Assembly (NCBI RefSeq): GCF_003259185.1
Contig: NZ_QGMP01000001.1
Span: forward strand, 1-64,000
Origin: Isoalcanivorax indicus
Lineage (GTDB): Bacteria > Pseudomonadota > Gammaproteobacteria > Pseudomonadales > Alcanivoracaceae
Direction of reading: 5' to 3'
DNA length: 64,000 bases
Shown: positions 22,950 through 32,547 of the stretch, one piece after another
Numbering within the stretch: the stretch's first letter is position 1
Layout of the letters: every line of letters begins with the position of its first letter
Notes under the pieces: model-generated
What the model saw: the letters and a program-made list of their open reading frames with translations, nothing else
What the model was told of the DNA's origin: nothing
The model's database searches: none
Position numbers and translations under genes: made by a program

Positions 22950-24302
22950 TCAGTCCTGCGTAGCCAGGTTGATGCCTTCCCAAGCCACGTCGGCCAGGTG
23001 ATCGATCTGTTCCGGTGTAATGATATACGGCGGCATGAAATAGGTGACGTTGCCCAGCGGGCGCAGCAGGGCCTGGCGGGTCAGGGCGTGTTGATAAACG
23101 CGCAGGCCGCGCCGTTCGCGCCAGTCGTAGACTTCCCGGCTGCGTTTGTCTTTCACCATTTCCAGGGCGGCAATCATGCCGGTCTGGCGCACTTCGGCCA
23201 CATGCGGGTGGTCCTGGAAGCGCTCCAGTGCCTTGCCCATGTGGGCCGCCAGGGCCTGGTTCTGCTCGATGACCTTGTCGCTTTCGAAGATATCCAGCGT
23301 CGCCATGGCCGCTGCACAGGCCAGCGGGTTGCCGGTGTAGCTGTGCGAGTGCAGAAAGGCGCGCAGGGTGTTGTAGTCGTCGTAGAACGCCTGATAGATC
23401 TCATCCGTGGTCAGCACGGCGCACAGCGGCAGATACCCGGCGGTCAGCCCCTTGGACAGTGCCATGAAGTCGGGGGTAATGCCCGCCTGCTCGCAGGCAA
23501 ACAGGGTGCCGGTACGACCGAAACCGACGGCGATTTCATCCGCAATCAGATGCACCTTGTACTTGTCGCAGGCTTCGCGCAGCAATTTCAGATAGATCGG
23601 GTGATACATGCGCATGCTGCCGGCACATTGCACCAGCGGCTCAACGATCACGGCGCAGATTTCATGGTGGTGTTCGGCCAGGATGGCCTTCATGCCTTCG
23701 AACTGGCGGCGTGAATAGGCCTCCCAGCTTTCGCCGTCTTCGCGGTGGAAGCAGTCCGGGCTGGGGGCGGTCAGCACTTCCATCAGCAGGGGTTTGTAGG
23801 TGGACTTGTACAGGTCCACATCGCCCACGGCGAGCGCGGCCAGGGTTTCGCCGTGGTAGCTGTTGCCCAGGGTGACGAAGCGGCGTTTCTCTGTCTGGCC
23901 CTGGTTGTGCCAGTAGTGGAAGCTCATCTTCAGCGCCACTTCAATGCCGGATGAGCCGTTGTCGGCATAGAACACGCGCTCCAGGCCGGGCGGGGTGATC
24001 GACACCAGGCGCTCGGACAGCGCCACCACCGGCTCGTGGGAAAACCCCGCCAGAATGACATGCTCCAGCTTGTCGAGCTGTTCGTGCACGGCGGCATTGA
24101 TGCGCGGGTTGGCATGGCCGAACAGATTCACCCACCAGGAACTGACGGCATCGATATAGCGGTTGCCGTCAAAGTCTTCCAGCCACACGCCTTCGCCACG
24201 CTTGATCGGAATCAGCGGCAGGCTCTCGTGATCCTTCATCTGGGTACAGGGGTGCCAGAGCACCTTGAGGTCCCGTTCGATCAGATCGCGATTGCTGGTC
24301 AT
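22950..24302 (-). CDS. bioA: Adenosylmethionine--8-amino-7-oxononanoate aminotransferase
   Basis: A 450-residue PLP-dependent class III aminotransferase. It converts 8-amino-7-oxononanoate to 7,8-diaminononanoate in biotin synthesis. Diagnostic stretches are VLWHPCTQMKDHESLP, the DAVSSWWVNLFGHANPRIN block, the NSYHGETLAALAVGD region, and FMALSKGLTAGYLPLCAVLT carrying the PLP Lys. The long frame extends upstream to 24494, but ATG 24302 with GGGAG upstream matches the family start (MTSNRDLIERDLKVLWHPC). No other bio genes are nearby, as in many gammaproteobacteria with scattered bio loci. Confidence 0.93.
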   Translation of the reverse strand: MTSNRDLIERDLKVLWHPCTQMKDHESLPLIPIKRGEGVWLEDFDGNRYIDAVSSWWVNLFGHANPRINAAVHEQLDKLEHVILAGFSHEPVVALSERLVSITPPGLERVFYADNGSSGIEVALKMSFHYWHNQGQTEKRRFVTLGNSYHGETLAALAVGDVDLYKSTYKPLLMEVLTAPSPDCFHREDGESWEAYSRRQFEGMKAILAEHHHEICAVIVEPLVQCAGSMRMYHPIYLKLLREACDKYKVHLIADEIAVGFGRTGTLFACEQAGITPDFMALSKGLTAGYLPLCAVLTTDEIYQAFYDDYNTLRAFLHSHSYTGNPLACAAAMATLDIFESDKVIEQNQALAAHMGKALERFQDHPHVAEVRQTGMIAALEMVKDKRSREVYDWRERRGLRVYQHALTRQALLRPLGNVTYFMPPYIITPEQIDHLADVAWEGINLATQD

Positions 24303-24361
24303 GGTGGCTCCCGGGGTTGTGGCTGGGGAGGACAAGAGTACTACAGAAGGCACCCGATAAA

Positions 24362-24388
24362 GAAAACCCCGCCGAGGCGGGGTTTTCA
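24362..24388 (-). terminator. Rho-independent terminator of the efflux operon
   Basis: The stem AAAACCCCGCC / GGCGGGGTTTT around a short GAG loop is followed on the minus strand by TTTCTTTAT. It lies 21 bases past the RND gene stop and before the bioA promoter region. The symmetric A and T runs could make it bidirectional. Confidence 0.9.
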
Positions 24389-24408
24389 GGTGGGCCGTGC
24401 TGCGCCGC

Positions 24409-27400
24409 TTAGTGGGCGGGTTGCAGATCGTCCATGCTCTCGCCGGTGTTGCCATGGTCCTTGCTGATATACAGGTACATGGCGGGCACCACAAACAGGG
24501 TGAACAGGGTGCCCAGGGTCATGCCGCTGGCGATCACGAAGCCCATGGCGAAGCGGGCACCGGCGCCGGGACCACTGGCGATCAGCAGGGGCACCATGGC
24601 CAGCACCAGGGCGGCGGTGGTCATCAGCACCGGGCGCAGACGAATCGACGTGGCCTCTTCGATGGCGCGGCGTTTGGACAGGCCCTGTTCCTGCAGCTTG
24701 TTGGCAAACTCCACGATCAGGATGCCGTGCTTGGAGATCACCCCGATCAACGTCACCAGTCCCACCTGGGTATAGATGTTCATCGAGGTGGTGGGCCAGT
24801 AGAGGCCGCCCATCTGGGCAAAGCCGCTGACGATGTTCAGGATGGCCATGCACAGCAGCGCGCCGCAGATCGACATGGGCACGGACACCAGCATCACCAG
24901 CGGATCACGCCAGGACTCGAACTGCGCGGCCAGCACCAGGTAGATAATCACCAGCGCAAAGAAGAAGGTCATGATCAGCTGCGACCCTTCGGTGCGGAAC
25001 TGGCGTGACTGGCCGGCATAGTCGGTGCGGTAGCCCTGCGGCAGGATGTCCGCTGCGGCCTCTTCCAGCACGGACAGCGCCTCGCCCAATGACACGCCGG
25101 GGCGCGGCACGGCCGAAATCGTGATGCTGTTGAGCTGCTGGAAGCGATTCAGCTGCTGCGGCTGCACCGTGTGCTTCAGCGTCGCGATGGTGGACAGTGG
25201 CACCAGCTCGCCGGTCCCGGTGCGCGTGTAATAGTCCAGAATCTGCTCCGGGTTCAGTCGGTCGCTACGCTGTACCTGCGGGATGACTTTGTAAGAGCGA
25301 TTCTCCAGCGCAAAGCGATTGGCGAAACCACCGGCCAGCATGGCGGACATGTCCTGGCTCAGGCCGCGCATGTCGATGCCCAGTGCGGCCGCCTTGTCGC
25401 GGTCGATCACGATTTCTGCGCGCGGCTTGTCGATCTTCAGGTCGGTGTTCAGGAAGATGAACTTGCGGCTCTCGTAACCGCGCGCCACGATCTGCTGCAC
25501 CAGCTCGGCAGCTGCGGAAATGGGCTGTGTGGTGCCGACCACGAATTCAATCGGGAAGCCGCCACCGCCGCCACTGGGCAGGGGTGGGGGCTGGAAGGCC
25601 GCCATCTGCAGGCCGGGAATCGTTTCAACGATGCCCTGGATATCCTGCTCCAGCACCTGCTTGGTGCCGCGCGTGCGCTGATCCCAGGGCTTGAGCACCA
25701 TGCCGGCGATGCCGTCGGTGGTGCTGCCGCTGCTGCCGCCGCCGAAGCCGTTGATCAGGAAGACCTTGTCCATCTCGGGCAGGTCCTGAACCTTTTCACG
25801 CAGCAGCTCGGTGTTCAGGCGGAAGTATTCCATGGTGGTATAGGGATCGGATTCCGCGAACGCCAGAATGAAGCCCTGGTCTTCCTCTGGTGCCAGTTCT
25901 TCAGGCAGGCTGGCAAACAGGAAGTAGCAGGACACCAGCGCTACGCCGCCAAAGATGGCGACCAGCCCCTTGTCGTTCAGCATCGAATGCAGGCCGTTAC
26001 GATAGCCCAGGCGCAGGGATTCGAACTTGGCGTCCAGCCATTTTTCCAGCCGCCCCCCGCCGTTTTCGTCATGCGGTTTGAGCAGCTTGCTGCAGAGCAT
26101 GGGCGACAGCGTCAGTGCGACCACGCCGGACAAGAGCACGGCCCCGGCCAGGGTAAAGGCAAACTCCACGAACAGGGTGCCGGACAGCCCGCCGATAAAA
26201 CCGATCGGCAGATACACCGCCACCAGCGTGGTGGTCATCGCCACCACTGGCCAGGCCAGCTCGCGGGCACCCTGCAAGGCAGCGTCCTTGGGTGCCATGC
26301 CTTCTTCCACATGCCGGTGAATGTTTTCCAGCACGATAATGGCGTCATCCACCACGATGCCGATGGCCAGCACCATGGCCAGCAGGGTCAGCAGGTTGAT
26401 GGAAAAGCCCATCAGCAGCATCAGGAACATGGCGCCGACCATCGACAGCGGCACCGCCACGGTGGGAATGATCACGGCGCGCAGTGAACCGAGGAACAGG
26501 AAGATCACGATAATCACGATGATTACGGCTTCCACGATGGTGCTCAGCACCTCGTTGATGGCGCTCTGGATATATTCGGTGGAGTCGTAGGGAATATCGG
26601 CGGACAGCCCTTCGGGCAGTTCCGGAATGATGTCCTGATCCCACACCTGACGCACCGCCTGAATCACATCCAGGGCGTTGGCGTCCGGGGCCACTTCGAT
26701 ACCGATAAAGGTGGCGGCCTGATCACCAAAAGTCACGGTGGTGCCGTAGCTTTCCGCGCCCAGTTCCACCTCGGCGATATCGCTCAGGCGGATGATGGCG
26801 CCGCCTTCCTCGCGCACGATCAACTGCTCGAACTGCTCGACATTCTGCAGATCAGTCTGTGCGGTCAGGTCCACGCTGACCAGCGCGCCCTTGGTGGAGC
26901 CCACCGCAGAGAGCACATTGTTGGCCTGCAAGGCACCGAACACATCGCTGGCGGTCACGCCGAGGGCGGTCATGCGCTCCGGTTGCAGCCACAGGCGCAT
27001 GGCGAAGGTGCGCGCCCCCAGAATTTCGGCACGCTGCACACCGGGCACGGTGGACAGCAGCGGCTCGACGACGCGCACCAGATAATCGGTAATCTGGTTG
27101 TTGTCGAGAATCTCGCTGTAGAACGCCAGGTACATGGCGGCGGTGGCATCGCCCTCGGCCAGCTCGACCACCGGGTCTTCCGACTCGGCAGGCAGTTCGC
27201 CGCGCAGCTTGTTGACCTTGGCCGCCACCTGGGTCAGCACTTCATTCGGGTCGGCCTCCAGGCGCAGGAAGGCCTGCACTTGTGATACGCCGCCGAAGCT
27301 GGTGGAGGTCAGGTAATCAATGCCATCGGCGGTAGCGATTTCGCGCTCCAGCGGGGCGGTGATAAAACCCTGGATCAGATCAGCATCGGCGCCGACATAG

Positions 27401-27549
27401 GCGGTGGTCACGCTGATCACCGCATTCTGCAATTCCGGATACTGGCGCACGTTCAGCTCCAGCGCGGCGCGCACGCCGAGCAGGAAAATGAACAGACTGA
27501 CCACGCTGGCCAGTACCGGTTTGCGGATGAAGATATCGGTAAATTTCAT
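24409..27549 (-). CDS. RND-family multidrug efflux permease (AcrB/MexB type)
   Basis: A 1046-residue proton-driven inner-membrane transporter. The start MKFTDIFIRKPVLASVVSLF, twelve membrane segments, two large periplasmic loops, and the TM4 motif LLAMVLAIGIVVDDAIIVLENI with the essential paired Asp are those of HAE1-type pumps. The length matches AcrB. It follows the membrane-fusion gene by 20 bases in a TetR-MFP-RND operon. No outer-membrane channel gene is present, so it probably uses a TolC-like protein encoded elsewhere. The periplasmic loop with PPPLPSGGGGGFP is unusually Gly-rich. Confidence 0.93.
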   Translation of the reverse strand: MKFTDIFIRKPVLASVVSLFIFLLGVRAALELNVRQYPELQNAVISVTTAYVGADADLIQGFITAPLEREIATADGIDYLTSTSFGGVSQVQAFLRLEADPNEVLTQVAAKVNKLRGELPAESEDPVVELAEGDATAAMYLAFYSEILDNNQITDYLVRVVEPLLSTVPGVQRAEILGARTFAMRLWLQPERMTALGVTASDVFGALQANNVLSAVGSTKGALVSVDLTAQTDLQNVEQFEQLIVREEGGAIIRLSDIAEVELGAESYGTTVTFGDQAATFIGIEVAPDANALDVIQAVRQVWDQDIIPELPEGLSADIPYDSTEYIQSAINEVLSTIVEAVIIVIIVIFLFLGSLRAVIIPTVAVPLSMVGAMFLMLLMGFSINLLTLLAMVLAIGIVVDDAIIVLENIHRHVEEGMAPKDAALQGARELAWPVVAMTTTLVAVYLPIGFIGGLSGTLFVEFAFTLAGAVLLSGVVALTLSPMLCSKLLKPHDENGGGRLEKWLDAKFESLRLGYRNGLHSMLNDKGLVAIFGGVALVSCYFLFASLPEELAPEEDQGFILAFAESDPYTTMEYFRLNTELLREKVQDLPEMDKVFLINGFGGGSSGSTTDGIAGMVLKPWDQRTRGTKQVLEQDIQGIVETIPGLQMAAFQPPPLPSGGGGGFPIEFVVGTTQPISAAAELVQQIVARGYESRKFIFLNTDLKIDKPRAEIVIDRDKAAALGIDMRGLSQDMSAMLAGGFANRFALENRSYKVIPQVQRSDRLNPEQILDYYTRTGTGELVPLSTIATLKHTVQPQQLNRFQQLNSITISAVPRPGVSLGEALSVLEEAAADILPQGYRTDYAGQSRQFRTEGSQLIMTFFFALVIIYLVLAAQFESWRDPLVMLVSVPMSICGALLCMAILNIVSGFAQMGGLYWPTTSMNIYTQVGLVTLIGVISKHGILIVEFANKLQEQGLSKRRAIEEATSIRLRPVLMTTAALVLAMVPLLIASGPGAGARFAMGFVIASGMTLGTLFTLFVVPAMYLYISKDHGNTGESMDDLQPAH

Positions 27550-27569
27550 CGTTGTTGTCCCGGTGAGGA

Positions 27570-28697
27570 TCAGCTGTTGTCAGGCGTCGGGGCGGTGCTG
27601 GCCGGCGGTTCGGCCTCGTCACTGATCTTCACGGTGGCGTTGTTGCTGAGCTTGAGCAGGCCAGACGTCGCCACCCGGTCGCCGGGCTCCAGCCCTTCCA
27701 GTATGGCCACCATGTCGCCCAGCGTGCGGCCGGTGCGGACAAAGCGACGGTTCACGGTCAGGTGCGGTTCGCCGTTCTTGCCCTCGTTTTCCACGATCAC
27801 GAATACGGCATTGCCATAGGGGTTGTAGCTCACCGCTGTTTGCGGAATCGCCACGACGTCGTCCGCGTCGCCCAGATCAATGGTCACGCGGGCGAACATA
27901 CCGGCGCGCAGTTTCTGTTCCGGGTTGTCCAGCGTGGCCTGGATCATGAAGTTGCGAGTGCCGGGATTGATACCCGGCTCAAGGGCGGTGATGACCCCTT
28001 CGAACGCTTCACCGGGCCAGGCGTCGACTTCGGCGCGCACGGTCATGTCCAGCTTGATGTCCGCCAGGCGTTGTTCCGGCAGGCTGAATTCCAGATACAC
28101 CGGATCAAGTTGTTGCAGGCTGACCACCGGCGTCCCCGGGGACAGGTATTCACCCAGGTCGACCTGGCGAATGCCCAGTTGGCCCGCGAACGGCGCCCGG
28201 ATGGTCTTCTGGTTAACCCGGGCCTGCTGCGCGTTCAGAGCGCCACTGGCCTGATCCGCCTGGCTTTTTGCGCGGTCCAGCTCAGCTTTGGAGATGCTGC
28301 CCTGGCGATGCAGGCGTTCGGTCCGGTCCAGATCCAGCCGGGTCAGCTCGGCGGCGGCGCGCAGCGATTGCAGCTCGGCCCGGTCGGTGTCGTCGTCCAG
28401 GCGCAGCAGTATCTGGCCTTTCTCGACGGTATCGCCGGAGCTGAAGCGGATTTCGGTGACGATGCCCGCTGCCTCGGTGGTCAACTGGGTGCCGTTCACG
28501 GCGCGTGCCGTGCCCACCGCATTGATGCCGCGTGCCCAGGCCGCCGTTTCGGCCTCGGCCGCGGTAATGGTGGCGGCTGGCATCGGCATATTATCGAAGA
28601 ACTGGTTCATGCCCATGCGCATCATTGCCTGAACGACGAACACGAGCAGGAACAGCACGATCAGGCCGATCAGGGTGAAAAGAATCTTCAGGTTCAT
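27570..28697 (-). CDS. RND efflux membrane-fusion (periplasmic adaptor) protein
   Basis: A 375-residue HlyD/AcrA-like adaptor. It has an N-terminal membrane anchor (FTLIGLIVLFLLVFVVQAMM) rather than a lipobox. The lipoyl halves are GIVTEIRFSSGDTVEKGQIL and TIRAPFAGQLGIRQVDLGEY, separated by a short coiled-coil hairpin (LRAAAELTRLDLDRTERL to ELDRAKSQADQASGALNAQ). Barrel domains follow, and the C-terminus is a Pro/Thr-rich tail. It sits 12 bases after the TetR gene and 20 before the RND gene. Confidence 0.92.
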   Translation of the reverse strand: MNLKILFTLIGLIVLFLLVFVVQAMMRMGMNQFFDNMPMPAATITAAEAETAAWARGINAVGTARAVNGTQLTTEAAGIVTEIRFSSGDTVEKGQILLRLDDDTDRAELQSLRAAAELTRLDLDRTERLHRQGSISKAELDRAKSQADQASGALNAQQARVNQKTIRAPFAGQLGIRQVDLGEYLSPGTPVVSLQQLDPVYLEFSLPEQRLADIKLDMTVRAEVDAWPGEAFEGVITALEPGINPGTRNFMIQATLDNPEQKLRAGMFARVTIDLGDADDVVAIPQTAVSYNPYGNAVFVIVENEGKNGEPHLTVNRRFVRTGRTLGDMVAILEGLEPGDRVATSGLLKLSNNATVKISDEAEPPASTAPTPDNS

Positions 28698-28709
28698 CTC
28701 TAGCGGTCC

Positions 28710-29465
28710 TCAGTGGGTCGCCGCGGGCGGTTCATCGCCGTCCGTATGGCAAAGATCATCAAACAGGGTGGTGCAGATACGTGACACCAGTGCGTCCAGC
28801 GCCTGGCTGTCGGCCGGGTCGAGCAGCGGTTGCCAGTTGAGCCCGTTCAGGTGCGCCACGCCGTGATACAGCAGCACCTGATACGGGTCGTGCACGTTGT
28901 AGTTATCCAGCACGCCCTCGGCCAGCACCATGGTGTGCATGCCGATGGTCATGGCGTATTGCCCCAGCGCCAGCTCCAGCGGATGCGGGCGCGGGTTGAC
29001 CACGTCACCGGCGGCCACGCCGTCGTTGACGATGCGCGAGATCAGTTCGCTGATCGGCCGGTGCGCCTCGATCACCGCGTCCCGGCGCCGCTGCGACGCC
29101 GAGCCCCAGACGGCCTCGGTAAAGATGTACTGGGTCAGGCGGTAGTGGTCGGGGTGCCGACGGGCAAACAGCATGTCCGCCACCATCAGGGCAAAGATGC
29201 GATCCCGGGACGGTGCGTCCCAGTCGGCGGCGCGGGCCATGGTGGCCACGCGTTTTTCGGCCTGATCGGCACAGATCGATAACAGCAGGTCCTCTTTCGA
29301 GGAAAAATGCTGGTACAGCGTGCCGGTGGCGTAATCGCAGGTGCGGGCGACCTTGGCCATCTGCAGGGCCAGCAGACCATGGTCACGGATCTGTTCACGC
29401 GCGGCATCCATGAAGCGTTGTTCCCGTTCCGCCAGTTCACGCAGGCGTCTTTCCCGAGTCCCCAT
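28710..29465 (-). CDS. TetR-family regulator of the RND operon
   Basis: A 251-residue TetR protein. ATG 29465 gives the usual start MGTRERRLRELAEREQRF. The DNA-binding helices read MDAAREQIRDHGLLALQMAKVA and YATGTLYQHFSSKEDLL. The C-terminal domain is larger than usual for TetR repressors. It is the first gene of the tetR-MFP-RND operon, an arrangement seen where a repressor controls its own operon. A 15-base palindrome upstream is a candidate operator. The ending has DGDEPPAATH. Confidence 0.9.
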   Translation of the reverse strand: MGTRERRLRELAEREQRFMDAAREQIRDHGLLALQMAKVARTCDYATGTLYQHFSSKEDLLLSICADQAEKRVATMARAADWDAPSRDRIFALMVADMLFARRHPDHYRLTQYIFTEAVWGSASQRRRDAVIEAHRPISELISRIVNDGVAAGDVVNPRPHPLELALGQYAMTIGMHTMVLAEGVLDNYNVHDPYQVLLYHGVAHLNGLNWQPLLDPADSQALDALVSRICTTLFDDLCHTDGDEPPAATH

Positions 29466-29513
29466 CAGTGGCAGTCTCCGCTGGGCGAGGTGAGTATCGT
29501 TACGAATATTGAG

Positions 29514-29528
29514 CGGATTATGAATCCG
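29514..29528 (-). promoter_or_regulatory. Candidate TetR operator upstream of the efflux operon
   Basis: CGGATT-ATG-AATCCG is a perfect 6-base inverted repeat with a 3-base centre, 49 bases upstream of the regulator's start. The size and symmetry fit a TetR-dimer site. The binding partner is inferred from position. Confidence 0.5.
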
Positions 29529-29667
29529 GTTCATTTCGCGAGCAAGCCTCTTGTCATCGGCGCTGATTCTGCCGCTCGGTGTTGCAGCCTGTATTGTAAA
29601 AATGCGCAGTAGCGCGGAGGTTGCCGCGGGATCGTGACAGATCGTGGCAGCAGTGCGTGAAGGCCCG

Positions 29668-30837
29668 TCAGGCGGAGAGGAAAAGACCGAGGGTATGGTT
29701 GAGGTGGCGCTGCCCCAGGGTGGTGCAGGCCAGGCGCTGCGGGTCGTTGCTGAGCAGTCCCCGGGCGCGGCCACGCGTCAGGGCATCGGCCAGTTGGTCC
29801 AGCGGTAATCCGGTATGGGCCGGGAACATCGCCGCTGGCACCCCGGCAACAAGGCGCAGGGCGTTGAGCATGAATTCGCCGGGCAGTTCGTCGGCGGGCA
29901 CGGGGGCCAGGCCGCAGCGCCGGGTGCCGTCCTCGGCCAGGTAGTGGCCGGGCAGGCGGGTCTTGCGGTAGCGGTAGATCCCGTCGGGCCGAGTGATCTT
30001 GCCGTGGGCCCCGGCGCCCAGCGCCAGGTAATCGCCAAAGGTCCAGTAGTTCAGGTTATGTCGGCACTGCCGGTCGGCGCGGGCGAACGCAGACACTTCA
30101 TAGCGCCCGTAGCCCGCCTCGGCCAGTACGTCGAAGCCCGCCATCTCGGTATCCGCCAGGGTGTCACCGTCCGGCTGGGTGGGCGGTGCCCGGTAGAAGG
30201 CGGTGTTGGGCTCGATGGTGAGTTCGTACCAGCTGATATGCTCGGGGGCCAGGGCAATGGCCTGGCGCAGATCTGCCAGCGCCTGCTCCGGCGTCTGCCC
30301 GGGCAGGCCGTGCATCAGGTCCAGATTGATATTGTCGAACCCGGCGCGGCGCGCCTGCCCGGCGGCCCGGATCGCCTCGGCGCCGCCGTGGATACGCCCC
30401 AGGGCGCGCAGGTGCTGATCGTTGAAGCTCTGCACGCCCAGCGACAGCCGGTTGATCCCCGCCGCACGAAAGCCGTCGAAACGATCCTGTTCCACGGTGC
30501 CGGGATTGGCTTCCAGTGTGATCTCGATGTCGCGGGCGAACGGCAACTGCTCGCGCAGTCGGGTCAGCAGTGTCTGGTAGAAGCCGGGCGACAGCAGGCT
30601 TGGCGTGCCGCCGCCGAAGAACAGGCTGGTGACCTCCCGACCTTGTACGTCCGGCAGTTCCTGTTCGAGGTCGGTCAGCAGCGCCGCCAGATAGGCCGCC
30701 TCCGGCAGGTCGCCATCGCGTTCATGGGAATTGAAATCGCAGTAGGGACATTTGCGCACGCACCAGGGCAGATGCACGTAGAGTGACAGGGGCGGCAGGG
30801 TGGCCGGGAGCGGTGAGTGCGGCGGGTGTGCTGGCAT
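29668..30837 (-). CDS. hemW: HemW-type radical SAM protein
   Basis: A 389-residue radical SAM protein of the HemN-like HemW group, thought to handle haem insertion rather than act as coproporphyrinogen dehydrogenase. The cluster motif is in HLPWCVRKCPYCDFNSHE, CxxxCxxC. The GGGTPSLL block, LEANPGTVEQDRFDGF, INRLSLGVQSFNDQHLRALG and DLMHGLPGQT are all family hallmarks. HemW differs from true HemN in lacking the extra N-terminal Cys and residues, which fits here. Its position downstream of rdgB is usual in pseudomonad-like genomes. Confidence 0.9.
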   Translation of the reverse strand: MPAHPPHSPLPATLPPLSLYVHLPWCVRKCPYCDFNSHERDGDLPEAAYLAALLTDLEQELPDVQGREVTSLFFGGGTPSLLSPGFYQTLLTRLREQLPFARDIEITLEANPGTVEQDRFDGFRAAGINRLSLGVQSFNDQHLRALGRIHGGAEAIRAAGQARRAGFDNINLDLMHGLPGQTPEQALADLRQAIALAPEHISWYELTIEPNTAFYRAPPTQPDGDTLADTEMAGFDVLAEAGYGRYEVSAFARADRQCRHNLNYWTFGDYLALGAGAHGKITRPDGIYRYRKTRLPGHYLAEDGTRRCGLAPVPADELPGEFMLNALRLVAGVPAAMFPAHTGLPLDQLADALTRGRARGLLSNDPQRLACTTLGQRHLNHTLGLFLSA

Positions 30838-30903
30838 GGCTCAGGGTGGTGGCGCCGACAAGGTGCAGGCGGAACGAGTATGCCTGAAGGTCGGGGCAGT
30901 AAC

Positions 30904-30926
30904 AAAAAGGGCGGCTTGCGCCGCCC
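30904..30926 (-). terminator. Rho-independent terminator after the small lipoprotein gene
   Basis: Stem GGGCGGC / GCCGCCC with a TTGC loop, followed on the minus strand by TTTTTGTT. It separates the lipoprotein gene from hemW. Confidence 0.9.
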
Positions 30927-30954
30927 CGGATTGCTTCCGTGCAATCGACTGACC

Positions 30955-31200
30955 TCAGTTGGTCATGTCTTCATAGGTATCTTCCGCAGCGTCGGTGGTG
31001 TCATCCCACGCTTCATCGGCTTCGCGGCCAGCTTCTTCCATCGGGCCTTCTTCGCCCATCATGGCATCGTAGCTTCGCTCCAGGCGATCCGTGCCTTCAT
31101 CGAACGCCTCACCGGCTTGCTCGCCCGGGCCCGGGTCGCCGCAGGCCGCCAAGGCAAACGAGGTGACCAGAGCGATACCGGCAATATGCAGCTTGTTCAT
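30955..31200 (-). CDS. Small acidic lipoprotein
   Basis: An 81-residue protein with a lipoprotein signal peptide ending SFALAAC (Cys20). The mature part is about 60 residues, very rich in Glu and Asp, and forms an amphipathic helix with recurring E-x-A-G/A-x-E/D patterns (EQAGEAFDEGTDRLE, EAGREADEAWDDTTDAAED). It resembles the small helical entericidin- or Lpp-like lipoproteins in style, but no family is recognised. AGGAAAGG upstream gives a good ribosome site. A terminator follows directly, so it is probably a one-gene unit. Confidence 0.75.
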   Translation of the reverse strand: MNKLHIAGIALVTSFALAACGDPGPGEQAGEAFDEGTDRLERSYDAMMGEEGPMEEAGREADEAWDDTTDAAEDTYEDMTN

Positions 31201-31300
31201 AACCTTTCCTCCGTGTATTCAGGAAACTGACGATGTTGATCGTACGTGCTTTTAGTGGAAATTAAGAGATCAAAGTTTGTCGGCAAGGCAAGGTTTAACA

Positions 31301-31915
31301 CTAATTTGTATTTGCTGCATCAATTAAACGCGCTTTCGCGATAGTCATGAACTGCGACAATGCCTTGCCGCGATGGCTTAGCCGATGCTTGTCGTGTGCG
31401 CACATCTCTGCGGCGCTGCAGCCTGCTTCGGGCACAAAAAAATGTGGATCGTAACCAAAGCCGCCCTCGCCTGTCGGGGTCATCTGTATCTCGCCCTCCC
31501 AGCTGCCCTGGCAGATCACGGGCACTGGATCATCAGCGTGGCGCATGAAGACGATAACGCACTGGTAGCGCGCCCGGCGAGACGCATTTGGCATCTCGCG
31601 CAGGCTTTCTGTCAGTTTGCGATTGTTGTCGGCATCGCTGGCGCCGGCGCCGGCAAAGCGTGCGGAATAGATGCCCGGGGCGCCGTTCAGCGCGTCGACT
31701 TCCAGGCCGGAATCGTCACTGATGGCGGGCAGGCCGGTATGGTGGGCGGCATTGCGGGCCTTGAGGATGGCGTTTTCGACGAACGTCAGGCCGGTTTCCT
31801 CGGCCTCTGGCACGGCAAAGTCGCTTTGCGGGCGAACGGTCACGCCCAGCGGTGCCAGAATGTCGGTCAGCTCCTTCAGCTTTTTCTGATTGCCCGAGGC
31901 CAGCACCCATTCCAT
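31301..31915 (-). CDS. rdgB: XTP/dITP diphosphatase (RdgB/HAM1)
   Basis: A 204-residue non-canonical purine NTP pyrophosphatase that removes XTP, dITP and ITP. The start EWVLASGNQKKLKELTDIL includes the SxNxxK substrate loop. Further motifs are AISDDSGLEVDALNGAPGIYSA, GEGGFGYDPHFFVPE and the end AHDKHRLSHRGKALSQF. The long frame goes on upstream, but ATG 31915 matches the family start. It is 17 bases after metW on the same strand. Confidence 0.93.
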   Translation of the reverse strand: MEWVLASGNQKKLKELTDILAPLGVTVRPQSDFAVPEAEETGLTFVENAILKARNAAHHTGLPAISDDSGLEVDALNGAPGIYSARFAGAGASDADNNRKLTESLREMPNASRRARYQCVIVFMRHADDPVPVICQGSWEGEIQMTPTGEGGFGYDPHFFVPEAGCSAAEMCAHDKHRLSHRGKALSQFMTIAKARLIDAANTN

Positions 31916-31932
31916 ACGCAACGCTCCGTGGC

Positions 31933-32547
31933 TCAGTAACTGACCCGGTAGATGGCAATTTCGCCAAACACGTTCGGCCACAGCCGGGTGCCCAGGCCCG
32001 AGGCGTGGTCGTTGTTCAGCACCAGGCGATCAAGCACCTTGTAGCCGCGCTTGCGACAGTGGGTATCGAAATCCTGCACGGTGCACAGGTGGATGTTCGG
32101 CGTGTCATACCATTGATGCGGCAGGCGTCGGGACACTGGCATCCGGCCCTTGAAGAACAGGTAGCTGCGCACGCGCCAATGGCCGAAGTTGGGGAAGGTG
32201 ACAATGGCTTCGCGTCCTACGCGCAGCATCTCGGCCACGACCTGGTCGGGTCGCTGCACCGCCTGCAGGGCCTGGGTCATCAGGACATAATCGAAGCGTC
32301 CGTCGGCAATGTTGCCCAGCCCTTCGTCGATATCCTGTTCGATCACATTGACCCCCCGCTCGATGCAGTGGGCAATGTTTTCCTGATCGATTTCCAGGCC
32401 GTAGCCGCGCACGTTGCGGGTGTCGCGCAGATTGGCCAGCAACTGACCATCGCCGCACCCCAGGTCAAGCACACTGGCACCTTCGGGAATCCAGTCGCGA
32501 ATCAGGGCGAGGTCCGGACGCAGGGCCTGTTGCGTGGTTTCGGTCAT
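31933..32547 (-). CDS. metW: Methionine biosynthesis protein MetW
   Basis: A 204-residue SAM-dependent methyltransferase-like protein. The motif [17 protein letters not shown] and the family block [40 protein letters not shown] identify it. MetW works together with MetX in homoserine acylation; its own methylation activity is not established. Its start overlaps the metX stop by 4 bases (ATGA), giving translational coupling. Confidence 0.93.
   Translation of the reverse strand: MTETTQQALRPDLALIRDWIPEGASVLDLGCGDGQLLANLRDTRNVRGYGLEIDQENIAHCIERGVNVIEQDIDEGLGNIADGRFDYVLMTQALQAVQRPDQVVAEMLRVGREAIVTFPNFGHWRVRSYLFFKGRMPVSRRLPHQWYDTPNIHLCTVQDFDTHCRKRGYKVLDRLVLNNDHASGLGTRLWPNVFGEIAIYRVSY

Noticed and set aside
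24397-26590. Long plus-strand open frames opposite the RND permease gene
   Set aside because: They are rich in Gln, His and Arg with no family features, as expected for antisense frames in high-GC DNA, and the minus-strand gene is certain.
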